Origin: Hyphomicrobiales bacterium | Lineage (GTDB): Bacteria > Pseudomonadota > Alphaproteobacteria > Rhizobiales > Aestuariivirgaceae | Assembly: GCA_016710435.1 (NCBI GenBank) | Contig: JADJVV010000001.1 | Span: forward strand, 2,440,501-2,504,500 | DNA: 64,000 nt | Reading direction: 5' to 3' | Shown: positions 44,033-51,913 of the stretch, one piece after another | How positions within the stretch are numbered: the stretch's first letter is position 1 | How the letters are laid out: each line of letters begins with the position of its first letter | Translations under genes and position numbers: made by a program | The notes under the pieces: model-generated | Database searches by the model: none | What the model was told of the DNA's origin: nothing | The model's input: the letters and a program-made list of their open reading frames with translations, nothing else

Positions 44033-44977
44033 ATGCCGTGCCACCTTCCCATGACCTCCTCCCACTTTCGCAACAATCTCGTCGGCATCGCCTCGCTTTC
44101 GGCTGGCAGCTTCGTGTTCTCGCTGCAGGACACCGTGATCAAGTCGATCAGTGGCGATTATGCCGTGACGCTGGCGATTGCCATTCGCGCCGTCGTGGCG
44201 TTCCCGATCATCGTGGCCATGGTGATCATGGCAGGCGGGCTGCAACAGCTGGAGACGAAACAGTGGCCGGTCCTCCTTGGCCGCGGCTTCATCCTGCTCA
44301 CTTCCTACACCTCCTATTTCATGGCCTTCCCGGCCTTGCCGCTGGCGGAGGCGATTGCGCTGTATTTCATGGTGCCGCTGCTGGTGACCATGATGTCCGG
44401 CCCGCTGCTGGGCGAACGCGTGTCGCCCTCGGCCTGGGGTGCGGTGGCGCTGGGGCTTGTGGGCGTGGTGGTGATCCTCCGGCCCGGCATGGGCATCTTC
44501 GAGCCGGCAGCGCTGCTGTCGTTCATCAGTGCCGGGAGCTACGCCTACGCCATGATCCTGGCCCGCAAGCATGGCCGCACCGTGCCCACCACCGTGATGA
44601 CGTTTTACCTGAACTTCGCCTATCTTCTCGGTGCGATCATCATCGCCACCGTGATGATGGCCTTCCAGGTGAAGCCGCCTGGCCATCCGAGCCTGGATTT
44701 CCTCGTGCGGGCCTGGTCCGTGCCGACACCCGGCGACATGGGCTGGATGGCGCTGTGCGGCGTCATCGCCGTCTTCGGGTCGAACTTCCTGGCACAGGGG
44801 TATCGCAAGGCCGCCGCCAACGTCGTCGCGCCATTTGAATATCTCGGCATGGTCTGGGGCAGCCTGTGGGGATTCCTGTTCTTCGGCGAAGTGCCCCGCA
44901 TCACCACTTTCATCGGCATGGGGCTCATTGCCATTGCCGGCCTGCTGGCCTTGCGTGCAGGCGCGAAACAGAACTGA
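44033..44977 (+). CDS. DMT-superfamily (EamA) transporter
   Basis: An inner-membrane protein of about 314 residues with around ten hydrophobic segments in two EamA repeats (first ends GVVVILRPGMG, second contains VAPFEYLGMVWGSLWGFLFFGE). It resembles the transporter at 18.7 kb, especially in the second repeat. The start is uncertain: TTG 44009 sits 2 nt after AGGAGG, ATG 44033 and ATG 44051 are alternatives. The next gene begins close downstream on the same strand. Substrate unknown. Confidence 0.8.
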   Translation: MPCHLPMTSSHFRNNLVGIASLSAGSFVFSLQDTVIKSISGDYAVTLAIAIRAVVAFPIIVAMVIMAGGLQQLETKQWPVLLGRGFILLTSYTSYFMAFPALPLAEAIALYFMVPLLVTMMSGPLLGERVSPSAWGAVALGLVGVVVILRPGMGIFEPAALLSFISAGSYAYAMILARKHGRTVPTTVMTFYLNFAYLLGAIIIATVMMAFQVKPPGHPSLDFLVRAWSVPTPGDMGWMALCGVIAVFGSNFLAQGYRKAAANVVAPFEYLGMVWGSLWGFLFFGEVPRITTFIGMGLIAIAGLLALRAGAKQN

Positions 44978-45037
44978 GTGTCTGCTGTTGCGCTGCGTCT
45001 TGATTTGTATCCCAGGTTGCATCAACCTCGCCGCACA

Positions 45038-45811
45038 ATGCCGAAACCCGCCCGAATCTCCCATCCCGTCAGCTTCGCAGATGTTTTCGCGGCCCTTCAC
45101 AAGGGCTGGCGGGATTTTCTCAGCGCTGCGCTTTTTGGCCTGTTCTTCGGCGCGATTTACGCCGGTGCCGGCATCCTGCTGTACCTGCTGCTCTCCTACT
45201 ACCGCAGCGTCTGGCTGATCCTGCCGCTGGCGATCGGCTTCCCGCTGATCGGCCCATTTGTGGCGGCGGGGCTTTACGAAATCAGCCGCAGGCTCGCCCG
45301 CCACGAGCAATTGTGGTGGGGCGAAATCCTCACCGTCACCATCCGCCAGAGCCGCCGCGAGTTCGGCTGGATGGCCTTTGTTGTGCTCTTCATCCTGTGG
45401 GTCTGGATGTATCAGGTACGCCTGCTCGTCGCTTTCTTCATGGGCTACAAGGGTTTCGCCAGCCTTGACGGATTCATCGTTGCGCTGACAGGGCAGAGCG
45501 GCTTCACCTTCCTCGCCCTCGGCACCGTGATCGGCGCTGGCCTGTCCTTTGTGCTGTTCTGCTCCACCGTCATCTCCATGCCGATGTTGCTGCACCGGGA
45601 CGTCGATTTCATCACAGCGCTCATCACCAGCTGGCGCAGCGTGTTCGAGAATTTCGCCCCGATGATCCTGTTCGGACTCATCGTTGCGGTGCTGACCTTC
45701 CTGGCGCTGCTCCCGATGTTCCTCGGGCTTCTCGTGGTGCTCCCGGTGCTCGGCCATGCGACCTGGCATCTCTACGTGGCCTCGCGCCACATCGAGGACC
45801 GGCCCGCATAA
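45038..45811 (+). CDS. DUF2189 integral membrane protein
   Basis: A protein of about 257 residues with six hydrophobic segments (SAALFGLFFGAIYAGAGILLYLL is too long to be anything but a membrane span pair). The opening HKGWRDFLSAALFGLFFG and RQSRREFGWMAFV blocks match DUF2189. An in-frame GTG directly after the DMT gene stop (44978) would add 20 residues; neither start has a clear Shine-Dalgarno sequence. Function unknown. Confidence 0.75.
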   Translation: MPKPARISHPVSFADVFAALHKGWRDFLSAALFGLFFGAIYAGAGILLYLLLSYYRSVWLILPLAIGFPLIGPFVAAGLYEISRRLARHEQLWWGEILTVTIRQSRREFGWMAFVVLFILWVWMYQVRLLVAFFMGYKGFASLDGFIVALTGQSGFTFLALGTVIGAGLSFVLFCSTVISMPMLLHRDVDFITALITSWRSVFENFAPMILFGLIVAVLTFLALLPMFLGLLVVLPVLGHATWHLYVASRHIEDRPA

Positions 45812-45845
45812 AAAATCCGCCCCGGCGCGATGGCCGGAGCGGATT
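45811..45845 (-). terminator. Intrinsic terminator of the small secreted protein gene
   Basis: AATCCGCCCCGGC and GCCGGAGCGGATT form a 13-bp stem with one mismatch and a GCGATG loop. On the minus strand it is followed by a U6 run. It starts about 20 bp after the stop of the gene at 45867-46205. Confidence 0.85.
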
Positions 45846-45866
45846 GATTCCCCATTGGCGGCGAGA

Positions 45867-46205
45867 TTACTTGCAGGCCTTGCCGTCGTCGGCGGTCAGC
45901 TCAACCTGGTGGTCCTTCACGGTGATGCTGCTCATGTAGCACAGCACGCCCTCATCCGGAGCCGAGACGCGGAGGTCATAGGTGCCATCGGCGAGGCCGG
46001 CGATTTCAACAGACTTGCCAGAGTCGAGCGCGCCTTCGGCAACGCCGTCGAGAATGTTCTTGCCCCAATCCTTCGTGCCGGGTGCGGCCGAGAACAGCTC
46101 GTCGATCGGCAGGCCGCTGTTGTTGGTGATCTTCGTGGCGTCCGCGGCAAAGGCCTGCGTGGCGAGAAGGGCAGCGAAGGGAAGGGCAATAAGCGTACGG
46201 ATCAT
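45867..46205 (-). CDS. Small secreted protein of unknown function
   Basis: A 112-residue protein with a signal peptide (MIRTLIALPFAALLATQAFA) and a compact mature part with motifs NNSGLPIDELF, DWGKNILDG and TYDLRVSAPDEGVLCYMSS. Two Cys (in VLCYM and near the C-terminus, GKACK) may pair. Similar short periplasmic proteins recur in Hyphomicrobiales without assigned function. It is monocistronic, with a terminator just after the stop. Confidence 0.7.
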   Translation of the reverse strand: MIRTLIALPFAALLATQAFAADATKITNNSGLPIDELFSAAPGTKDWGKNILDGVAEGALDSGKSVEIAGLADGTYDLRVSAPDEGVLCYMSSITVKDHQVELTADDGKACK

Positions 46206-46456
46206 GGAAAAACTTCCTTGTGTTTGTCAGGGCCGGTGCAGCATCTGCTTGCATCGCGGGTGGAGAGATGCCCTGCACACGCTGACAACTGTCTGACGGA
46301 AATGCTGCGCCGCCACAGTGCTGCCGCAAAGCGAGGGGGGTGCGGCAAAATGTGCATGATCAGGCGTGCAATCATCGCCACGCGCGGGCCCCCTGCATCA
46401 TCATCAGCTTTTCTGTTAACCTTCACGCGCGGGGTATGGGCTGGAGTCGTCGCATC

Positions 46457-46996
46457 ATGCTGAATGGAAATGTTCTGAAACGCTGTGCTGCAGTGATTGC
46501 CACTGCGCTGCTGCTGGCGGGCTGTGTGCTGCAATCGCCGGAGCCGTTGTTTGCGGAAGGGGACGGCGCGCCCGCGCTCGCACCGCTCGCCAAATCCTAC
46601 CGCGCCGAAGTCTATGAGAACGATGCCTGGAAACGGCAGGACGGCTCCGCGATCTTCACCGGCGAAGGCAATCATTACGTCATGTCCAACAGCAAGGATA
46701 AGGACGTGATGGAAATGCTGTTCGTCGACCTGGGCAAGGCGCGCTACGTGGTGCAGACGCAGGATCACAAGCAGAGCAAGGACCCCTACATCTATTTCTT
46801 CGCCGATGTGCGCGGCGACGGCATCTATCTCGCCATCCCTGACTGCGACACGCTCAAGACCCTGCCAAACGTGAAAGCAGACGTGGTCTTCGAAAACTAC
46901 GACTGCACCCTCAAAGGCAAACCCGCCCGCTCGTTCTTCGCCTCGCTGGCAGGTGAAATGAAAGACTGGAAAATGCGCCTCGTGCCGGAGACATGA
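46457..46996 (+). CDS. Putative lipoprotein
   Basis: A 179-residue protein with a lipoprotein signal: MLNGNVLKRC, a hydrophobic core and the lipobox LLLAGC. The mature part has no recognised domain. It carries two Cys (IPDCDTLK and ENYDCTLKG) and many charged residues. The start is the ATG next to the signal; an ATG 21 nt earlier is possible. The 250 bp before it contain no other gene that I can support. Confidence 0.6.
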   Translation: MLNGNVLKRCAAVIATALLLAGCVLQSPEPLFAEGDGAPALAPLAKSYRAEVYENDAWKRQDGSAIFTGEGNHYVMSNSKDKDVMEMLFVDLGKARYVVQTQDHKQSKDPYIYFFADVRGDGIYLAIPDCDTLKTLPNVKADVVFENYDCTLKGKPARSFFASLAGEMKDWKMRLVPET

Positions 46997-47081
46997 GAAG
47001 GCGGCGGATTGCTGGGTATGCATTGCAAAATGTCGGCCGCCGGACCCACGGCTTCCCAATGCCAATGGCGCGATATATGAA

Positions 47082-47128
47082 TTGACAATATATATATTTG
47101 CATAGTATATGCATTTTGACATTTGTCA
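47082..47128 (+). promoter_or_regulatory. Promoter and operator of the toxin-antitoxin operon
   Basis: A perfect -35 TTGACA (47082-47087) and a TATATG -10 (47106-47111, spacer 18). The palindrome TGCATA-GTA-TATGCA (47099-47113) covers the -10. A second, TGACA-TT-TGTCA (47117-47128), lies over the expected start of transcription. This fits autorepression by the antitoxin. Confidence 0.65.
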
Positions 47129-47139
47129 GGAGTTTCGCA

Positions 47140-47598
47140 GTGCATTCAGCGCAACATAAGCGACCCGGTTACGGAACCGTGATCGGACGGGTTTGGGAAA
47201 TCGCCGACGCCATCTCAAGCCGGTCAGGTCACCGCGCCACCCGCAAGGAAGTGATCGACGCCTTTGTTGCCGAAGGAGGCAACGTCAATACGGCGGCCAC
47301 CCAGTATTATGAATGGCGCAAGCACCGTGCCGAAGCCTCGGGTGGGGAGCGGCTTGACTCCGTCGTCCTGCAGATGGCGCGCGACGGCAGGCTTGTCTTG
47401 CCGCTTGCAGTGCGCGAGGCGCTGGGACTGGATGAAGCGACAAAGCTCACAGCCCGCGTCGAAAATGGCGAGTTGCGCATCACGCCACAGAAATTTGCCT
47501 TCTCCCGGCTGCAGGATCTTGTGAAAGAACAGGACAAGGGCAGGGGGTCGGTGGTGGACGAGTTGATCGCGCAGCGCCGCTCCGAGGCGAACCGCTGA
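47140..47598 (+). CDS. Antitoxin with AbrB/SpoVT-type domain and N-terminal extension
   Basis: A 152-residue protein in front of a PIN toxin. The C-terminal part (about 75-125) is a swapped-hairpin AbrB/MazE-like DNA-binding domain (MARDGRLVLPLAVREALGL, then ELRITPQ), and the far C-terminus (KEQDKGRGSVVDELIAQRR) is the usual toxin-binding tail. The first 70 residues (RVWEIADAISSRSGHRATRKEVIDAF) form an extra helical domain absent from typical 75-90-residue VapB. The GTG start is set by GGAG 9 nt upstream. It overlaps the toxin gene by 1 nt. Confidence 0.78.
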   Translation: MHSAQHKRPGYGTVIGRVWEIADAISSRSGHRATRKEVIDAFVAEGGNVNTAATQYYEWRKHRAEASGGERLDSVVLQMARDGRLVLPLAVREALGLDEATKLTARVENGELRITPQKFAFSRLQDLVKEQDKGRGSVVDELIAQRRSEANR

Positions 47599-47978
47599 TG
47601 GCTGTGGTGCTGGATGCATCCGCCTTGCTGGCGCTGATCTGGCAGGAACCGGGTGCAGACGCCGTGTCGGAGGCGTTGGACAAGGCGGTCATGAGCGCGG
47701 TGAACTGGGCGGAAGTCGTCTCCAAACTGCAGGACCGCGGCATTGATATTGACGCCGCCGTGCCGATGCTGTCCGACTTGCCCATTGACGTGATCCCCTT
47801 TGATCGCGAACTGGCTGTTGCGGCTGGCGCGCTTCGCGTCAGGAGCAGACACCTGGGCCTCTCGATCGGCGACCGCGCCTGCCTCGCCCTGGCCGCACGC
47901 CTCTCACTGCCCGCCTGCACCGCCGACAAGAGCTGGTCGAAATTCGATGCCGGCGTTGAGGTGAAATTGGTGAGGTGA
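47598..47978 (+). CDS. vapC: PIN-domain toxin (VapC-type ribonuclease)
   Basis: A 126-residue PIN nuclease. All four acidic residues are present: Asp6 in VLDASALLAL, Glu39 in NWAEVV, Asp92 in IGDRACLALA and Asp110 in CTADKSW. Such toxins cut structured RNAs (tRNA or rRNA) when freed from antitoxin. The start overlaps the antitoxin stop (TGATG). No integrase or repeats flank the pair. Confidence 0.87.
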   Translation: MAVVLDASALLALIWQEPGADAVSEALDKAVMSAVNWAEVVSKLQDRGIDIDAAVPMLSDLPIDVIPFDRELAVAAGALRVRSRHLGLSIGDRACLALAARLSLPACTADKSWSKFDAGVEVKLVR

Positions 47979-48044
47979 AGACAATTGTGACGCCACATGT
48001 CGTGGTGTGTGAGGATTGGATTGGGACACAAAGAATCTCAGATC

Positions 48045-48311
48045 ATGGATTTCTTGCATCACCAGGTGTTTGACCCGATCCTGGAATCACCCAACGCGTC
48101 TCAACGGTTGAAGGCCGGCATACGCCTTACGATCCCTCGAATGTCCCAACGAGATGCAAGGGGAATGGTCGCATATTTTTGGTCGGCAATTCAGGGTACC
48201 GATAGAAGTATCCGTTTTGCCGAAGAAATGCGTTCGGAAGGCTTTACGCGGTTTGAAGAAGTCCTGGAGGAGTACCGGTCCACTTTTGATGACCGTTTTC
48301 TCAGGAAGTAA
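48045..48311 (+). CDS. Small protein of unknown function
   Basis: An 88-residue helical protein (MDFLHHQVFDPILE... EEYRSTFDDRFLRK) with no signal or membrane segment. The ATG used opens on the folded part; an open frame extends 48 nt upstream. Its codon use is more AT-rich than that of the surrounding genes, which suggests recent arrival along with the toxin-antitoxin pair 66 bp before it. I do not recognise a family. Confidence 0.45.
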   Translation: MDFLHHQVFDPILESPNASQRLKAGIRLTIPRMSQRDARGMVAYFWSAIQGTDRSIRFAEEMRSEGFTRFEEVLEEYRSTFDDRFLRK

Positions 48312-48322
48312 AATAGCCTAAT

Positions 48323-50362
48323 TCACCCCCTCCTTCTCCTCCGCCCGCCACCATCCTCATCGCTCACCACCACCGTCTTGAGCGGCGGCAGTGTCACCAC
48401 TTTTTTCAGGTTCACGAAGTCCGCCGTCTTGTGCGGCAGCGCCATGGCTTCCACGAAGTGCTGCTGGAACTTGGGCTCGACCGCCGTTTCGATTTTTTCG
48501 ATGCGGCGGACGACGCTTTCGATTTCATCGCGACCCTTCTTGTTGAGGAGCGCGATGCGCGCCCCCGTACCCGCCGCATTGCCCGCACTTTGCACGCGCG
48601 CCAGATCGCAATCCGGGATGAGGCCCAGCACCATCGCGTATTTCATGTCGATGTGGGAGCCGAAGGCGCCCGCCAGCCTGATCTTGTCCACGTGGTCGAT
48701 GTTGAGCTTGTCCATCAGCAGGCGCACGCCCGCATAGAGCGCCGCCTTTGCCATCTGGATGGCGCGAACGTCGTTCTGGGTGACGCGGATCAGTGGCTCG
48801 TTGCCGTCTTCCTTGGGCGTGCGGATCACATAGTTGAAAGTGCGCTTGTAGGGTTCGATGCGCGGGCTCTGCGCGGCGAGTGCGCCGTCGATCAGGCCAT
48901 CCTGGCTGATGATGCCTGCGAGATACATCTCCGCAATCGCCTCGATGATGCCGGAGCCGCAAATGCCGGTGACGCCGGTGGAGGCAATCGCCTCCTCGAA
49001 GCCCGGTTCATCCGACCACAGGTCGGAGCCGATCACCTTGAAGCGCGGCTCCAGTGTTTCCGGGTTGATGCGGATGCGCTCGATGGCGCCCGGTGCCGCG
49101 CGCTGACCCGATGAAATCTGCGCGCCCTCGAAGGCGGGTCCGGTGGGCGACGAGCAGGCGAGCAGGCGGCGCTTGGAGCCCAGCACGATTTCCGCATTGG
49201 TGCCGACATCGACGCACAGCATGTATTCATCCTGCGTGTGCGGTGCTTCCGACAGCACGACGCCCGCGGCATCCGCGCCCACATGGCCCGCGATGCAGGG
49301 CAGCACATAGGCCCAGGCGCCGGCGTTCAACTTGAAATCCATCTCGCGCGCCGGGAAGGTGAGGGGAAGGCCAGTGGCCAGCGCGAAGGGCGCCCCGCCC
49401 AGTTCCGTGGGGTCCACACCGAGGAACAGGTGATGCATGACCGGATTGCCGACCAGCACCACTTCCAGAATGTCCGTGAGCGGAAGATTGGCGCGGGTGG
49501 CCACTTCCTCGGCGAGCTGCTGCAACGCCGTGCGGATGGCCGTGGTCATCTCCCTTTCGCCGCCGGGATTCATCATCACGTAGGAGACGCGGCTCATCAG
49601 ATCTTCGCCGAAACGGATCTGCGGGTTCATCAATCCCGCCGAAGCCACCACTTCACCCGTGGAGAGATTGGTGAGATGCGCCGCGATCGTGGTGGAACCC
49701 ACGTCGATGGCGAGGCCGAAGAGCGAATCATGGAAGCCGGGCCAGATGGCGGAGAGGCGGTTGCCGCCACCGGGTGCGCGCGAATAGATGGCGCAGGTGA
49801 TCTTCCATTCGCCCTTGCGCAAGGTTTTCTGCAAGTCGGTGATGATGGAGAGATCGCAGGTCACGTTGTCCACGCCCCACTGGCTCTTGAGCGCCATGTA
49901 GACGCGCTCGAGATCGGAGGAGGGGTTGTGCATGTCCGGCTCTTCCACTTCGATGTAGTAGAGGTGCGTGGCCGGATCGAGTTCAATGACACGCGTGTCG
50001 GCTTCCTTGCGCACCACCTGCTTGTGCACCTGGCTTTCCGGCGGAACGTCGATGACAAGGTCGCCGAGAATCTGCGTCTGGCAGGACAGGCGGCGGCCGG
50101 CGGGAAGTCCGCGGATGCGGTCGTAGCGCTGTTCCACCTGTGTGACGCCGCTGACGTGGTCGGTCGCCGACGAAATGCCGTGCTTGGCGAACTCGCCTTC
50201 ACCCACGGTGATCTGGCAGCGCCCGCAGATGGCGCGCCCGCCGCAAACGGAATCGATATCGACGCCCAGCGCGCGGGCGGCTTGCAGCACCGGCGTGCCC
50301 TTGGCAAAGCGGCCGCGCTTGCCCGAAGGCGTGAAGACAATGAGGGGATTCTGCTCGGTCAT
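48323..50362 (-). CDS. ASKHA-domain [2Fe-2S] reductive activator of corrinoid proteins (RACo/RamQ-like)
   Basis: ATP-driven reduction of inactive Co(II) corrinoid protein to Co(I). The 679-residue protein has an N-terminal plant-type [2Fe-2S] domain (Cys40, 46, 49 and 94 in DSVCGGRAICGRCQ and RLSCQ). A linker domain follows, then a large ASKHA domain with two nucleotide-binding phosphate loops (AIDVGSTTIAAHL and CVDVGTNAEIVLG) and GTG-rich AGNAAGTGARIAL. The tail is Arg/Gly-rich. ATG 50362 is used; ATG 50413 is possible. It is alone on its strand, 10-15 kb from its presumed partner proteins. Confidence 0.9.
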   Translation of the reverse strand: MTEQNPLIVFTPSGKRGRFAKGTPVLQAARALGVDIDSVCGGRAICGRCQITVGEGEFAKHGISSATDHVSGVTQVEQRYDRIRGLPAGRRLSCQTQILGDLVIDVPPESQVHKQVVRKEADTRVIELDPATHLYYIEVEEPDMHNPSSDLERVYMALKSQWGVDNVTCDLSIITDLQKTLRKGEWKITCAIYSRAPGGGNRLSAIWPGFHDSLFGLAIDVGSTTIAAHLTNLSTGEVVASAGLMNPQIRFGEDLMSRVSYVMMNPGGEREMTTAIRTALQQLAEEVATRANLPLTDILEVVLVGNPVMHHLFLGVDPTELGGAPFALATGLPLTFPAREMDFKLNAGAWAYVLPCIAGHVGADAAGVVLSEAPHTQDEYMLCVDVGTNAEIVLGSKRRLLACSSPTGPAFEGAQISSGQRAAPGAIERIRINPETLEPRFKVIGSDLWSDEPGFEEAIASTGVTGICGSGIIEAIAEMYLAGIISQDGLIDGALAAQSPRIEPYKRTFNYVIRTPKEDGNEPLIRVTQNDVRAIQMAKAALYAGVRLLMDKLNIDHVDKIRLAGAFGSHIDMKYAMVLGLIPDCDLARVQSAGNAAGTGARIALLNKKGRDEIESVVRRIEKIETAVEPKFQQHFVEAMALPHKTADFVNLKKVVTLPPLKTVVVSDEDGGGRRRRRG

Positions 50363-50422
50363 GGCGGGATTTATACGCAATTCGCCATTGTCGGGGCGAG
50401 CCAAATGCGACATTCTTTTGGC

Positions 50423-51064
50423 ATGATACCGAAGCCCCTGGCGCAGGTCTTTGCCATGGCCCTGCTGATTGCGGCGGGCTGCGAAGCGCGGGCAGCGGAA
50501 ACCGTGGCACTGTATCAGCTTGTCCTCGACATGAACCGCGATGGCGTGGGCGACCGCGCCGTGCTGGCAGTGGAAAGGTCAGGCAGCCGGGAAGGTGATG
50601 CGCCGGGAGAGTTCTACCGGATGGAGGAGGGCGAGACGGCGGTCTTGCTTGTTTATCTGGGCGGCGGCGGCGGTCCGTTCAACCCGTCGCGCCCGCCGGA
50701 CCTGCGTGCCACTACACTCGTAGACCCGGAGCGGACGAGCTTTCTCTATCCGCTGGAAGAAGGGCGGCCTGGCAGCCTGAAACTGTCTGCCGCGGAATTG
50801 CCGGGCTCCTCGCACAGTCTGGAGGAAACGCTGACGCTGATCCATCGCCATGGCGCCTTTGCCGTGGCCGGGCTCACCACCGCCTGGGAAAACCCGGGCG
50901 GCATCGGCAACTGCGACCTGAACCTGCTCCCCGGGGTGGGCGTGATGATGGAAGGGGAAGTCGGCGGCCCCACTCATCCGGTGAAGACAAGGGCAGGCGG
51001 GGTGAGGGCGGAAACCTGGTCTCCCGCAACCCGCCCTGCGGTGTGCGACCAGCCGGAAAAGTGA
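50423..51064 (+). CDS. Exported protein of unknown function
   Basis: A 213-residue protein with a hydrophobic N-terminus (PLAQVFAMALLIAAGCEARA) that could be a Sec signal or a lipobox (IAAGC). The mature part is acidic and Gly-rich, with VLDMNRDGVGDRAVLAVE, which resembles a calcium-loop or FG-GAP-like Asp-rich turn, and YLGGGGGPFNPS. An ATG at 50405 is also in frame. It is divergent from the ASKHA gene and upstream of another secreted protein gene. Family not recognised. Confidence 0.55.
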   Translation: MIPKPLAQVFAMALLIAAGCEARAAETVALYQLVLDMNRDGVGDRAVLAVERSGSREGDAPGEFYRMEEGETAVLLVYLGGGGGPFNPSRPPDLRATTLVDPERTSFLYPLEEGRPGSLKLSAAELPGSSHSLEETLTLIHRHGAFAVAGLTTAWENPGGIGNCDLNLLPGVGVMMEGEVGGPTHPVKTRAGGVRAETWSPATRPAVCDQPEK

Positions 51065-51139
51065 ACGTCACGACAGCCGGATGGCTTGCGGATCACAAGC
51101 GAAGCAGTCACTATCTGCAACCTCAAGGGGAATGTAGAC

Positions 51140-51676
51140 ATGAGACTCGCTTTCAAGATTATTTTGGGTGCATGCCTGCTGATGGCGGCGCCGTCAGCAG
51201 AGGCCGGCCCGGCGCCCAAGAATATTGCGCTGGCCAAGCTTGCGCTGGTCAACATCCATATAGAGCGTATCTGGAAATACATGAATGACAAGGGCATCGA
51301 CGCCGCCGCAGAAAGCGGAGAGATCAGCGCCGCGCGCGCCGCAAAGGTCAAGAAGTCGGTCAACACGTCTTTTACAAAGGCCGTGCCGGGATTGATCGAC
51401 AAGGTGGCGGCGACGGTGGCGCCGAAATACTCCTTGGATCAATTGGCCAACATCGAACGCCTGAGCGAGGTGCCGGCCTATCAGGCGCAAATCGCCAATC
51501 TCGCCATCAACGCGGCCGCGCCCGACATGAGCAAGGTGTCGCCCGAGGACAAGAGCCTCATGGCCGAACTGGCCGACCAGGACTACGTGAATGGCTTTGT
51601 GGTTGATGCCATCCAGAGCAAGGCCATGGATGCTACGGTGAAGCGCCTGATCAAGCAGGCCTTCGCGGCCAAATAA
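51140..51676 (+). CDS. Secreted helical protein of unknown function (DUF2059-like)
   Basis: A 178-residue protein with a signal peptide (MRLAFKIILGACLLMAAPSAEA). The mature part is almost all helix and rich in Ala and Lys, with KYMNDKGIDAAAESGEI and a repeated AAPDMSKVSPEDKSLMAEL section. It resembles DUF2059-type periplasmic proteins in size and composition, but I cannot assign it firmly. The start has AAGGGGAA 8 nt upstream. Confidence 0.5.
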   Translation: MRLAFKIILGACLLMAAPSAEAGPAPKNIALAKLALVNIHIERIWKYMNDKGIDAAAESGEISAARAAKVKKSVNTSFTKAVPGLIDKVAATVAPKYSLDQLANIERLSEVPAYQAQIANLAINAAAPDMSKVSPEDKSLMAELADQDYVNGFVVDAIQSKAMDATVKRLIKQAFAAK

Positions 51677-51736
51677 GAGCAGAACAAATCCGGCAGACCA
51701 AGCAGGTCCGCCGCTTTGGATATGCCAAGCGGGCCG

Positions 51737-51913
51737 TCAGACGTCCGCAAGAGGGCCCAAGGCGCTGATCAGTGGGCCGATGTGTTTTTCATAGATCTTC
51801 CAGCGTTTCATCGCCGTCTTGTAGATGGGTTGACGCACCTGCCACCGTGACATTGTGGTCACTGCGCGATCATGCTCAGTGAAATTCAGGCAGGCATTGT
51901 CCCATGGCACTAC
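51737..51913 (-). pseudogene. C-terminal remnant of a sulfotransferase
   Basis: On the minus strand, one frame reads about 59 codons without interruption: VVPWDNACLNFTEHDRAVTT, then MSRWQVRQPIYKTAMKRWKI, then YEKHIGPLISALGPLADV and a stop. This matches the conserved C-terminal end of TPR/P-loop sulfotransferases (PWD.ACL.F, V.T.S..QVR.PIY, W..YE.HLGPL). The N-terminal 90 per cent, including the PAPS-binding loop, is absent. The homology begins within a few bases of the stop codon of the neighbouring methyltransferase gene. It is probably a leftover of a deletion or insertion and not a functional gene. Confidence 0.75.

Noticed and set aside
49238..50420. A long plus-strand open frame opposite the ASKHA gene
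   Set aside because: Only its last part from 50423 has a signal peptide and protein-like composition. The rest mirrors the ASKHA coding strand.
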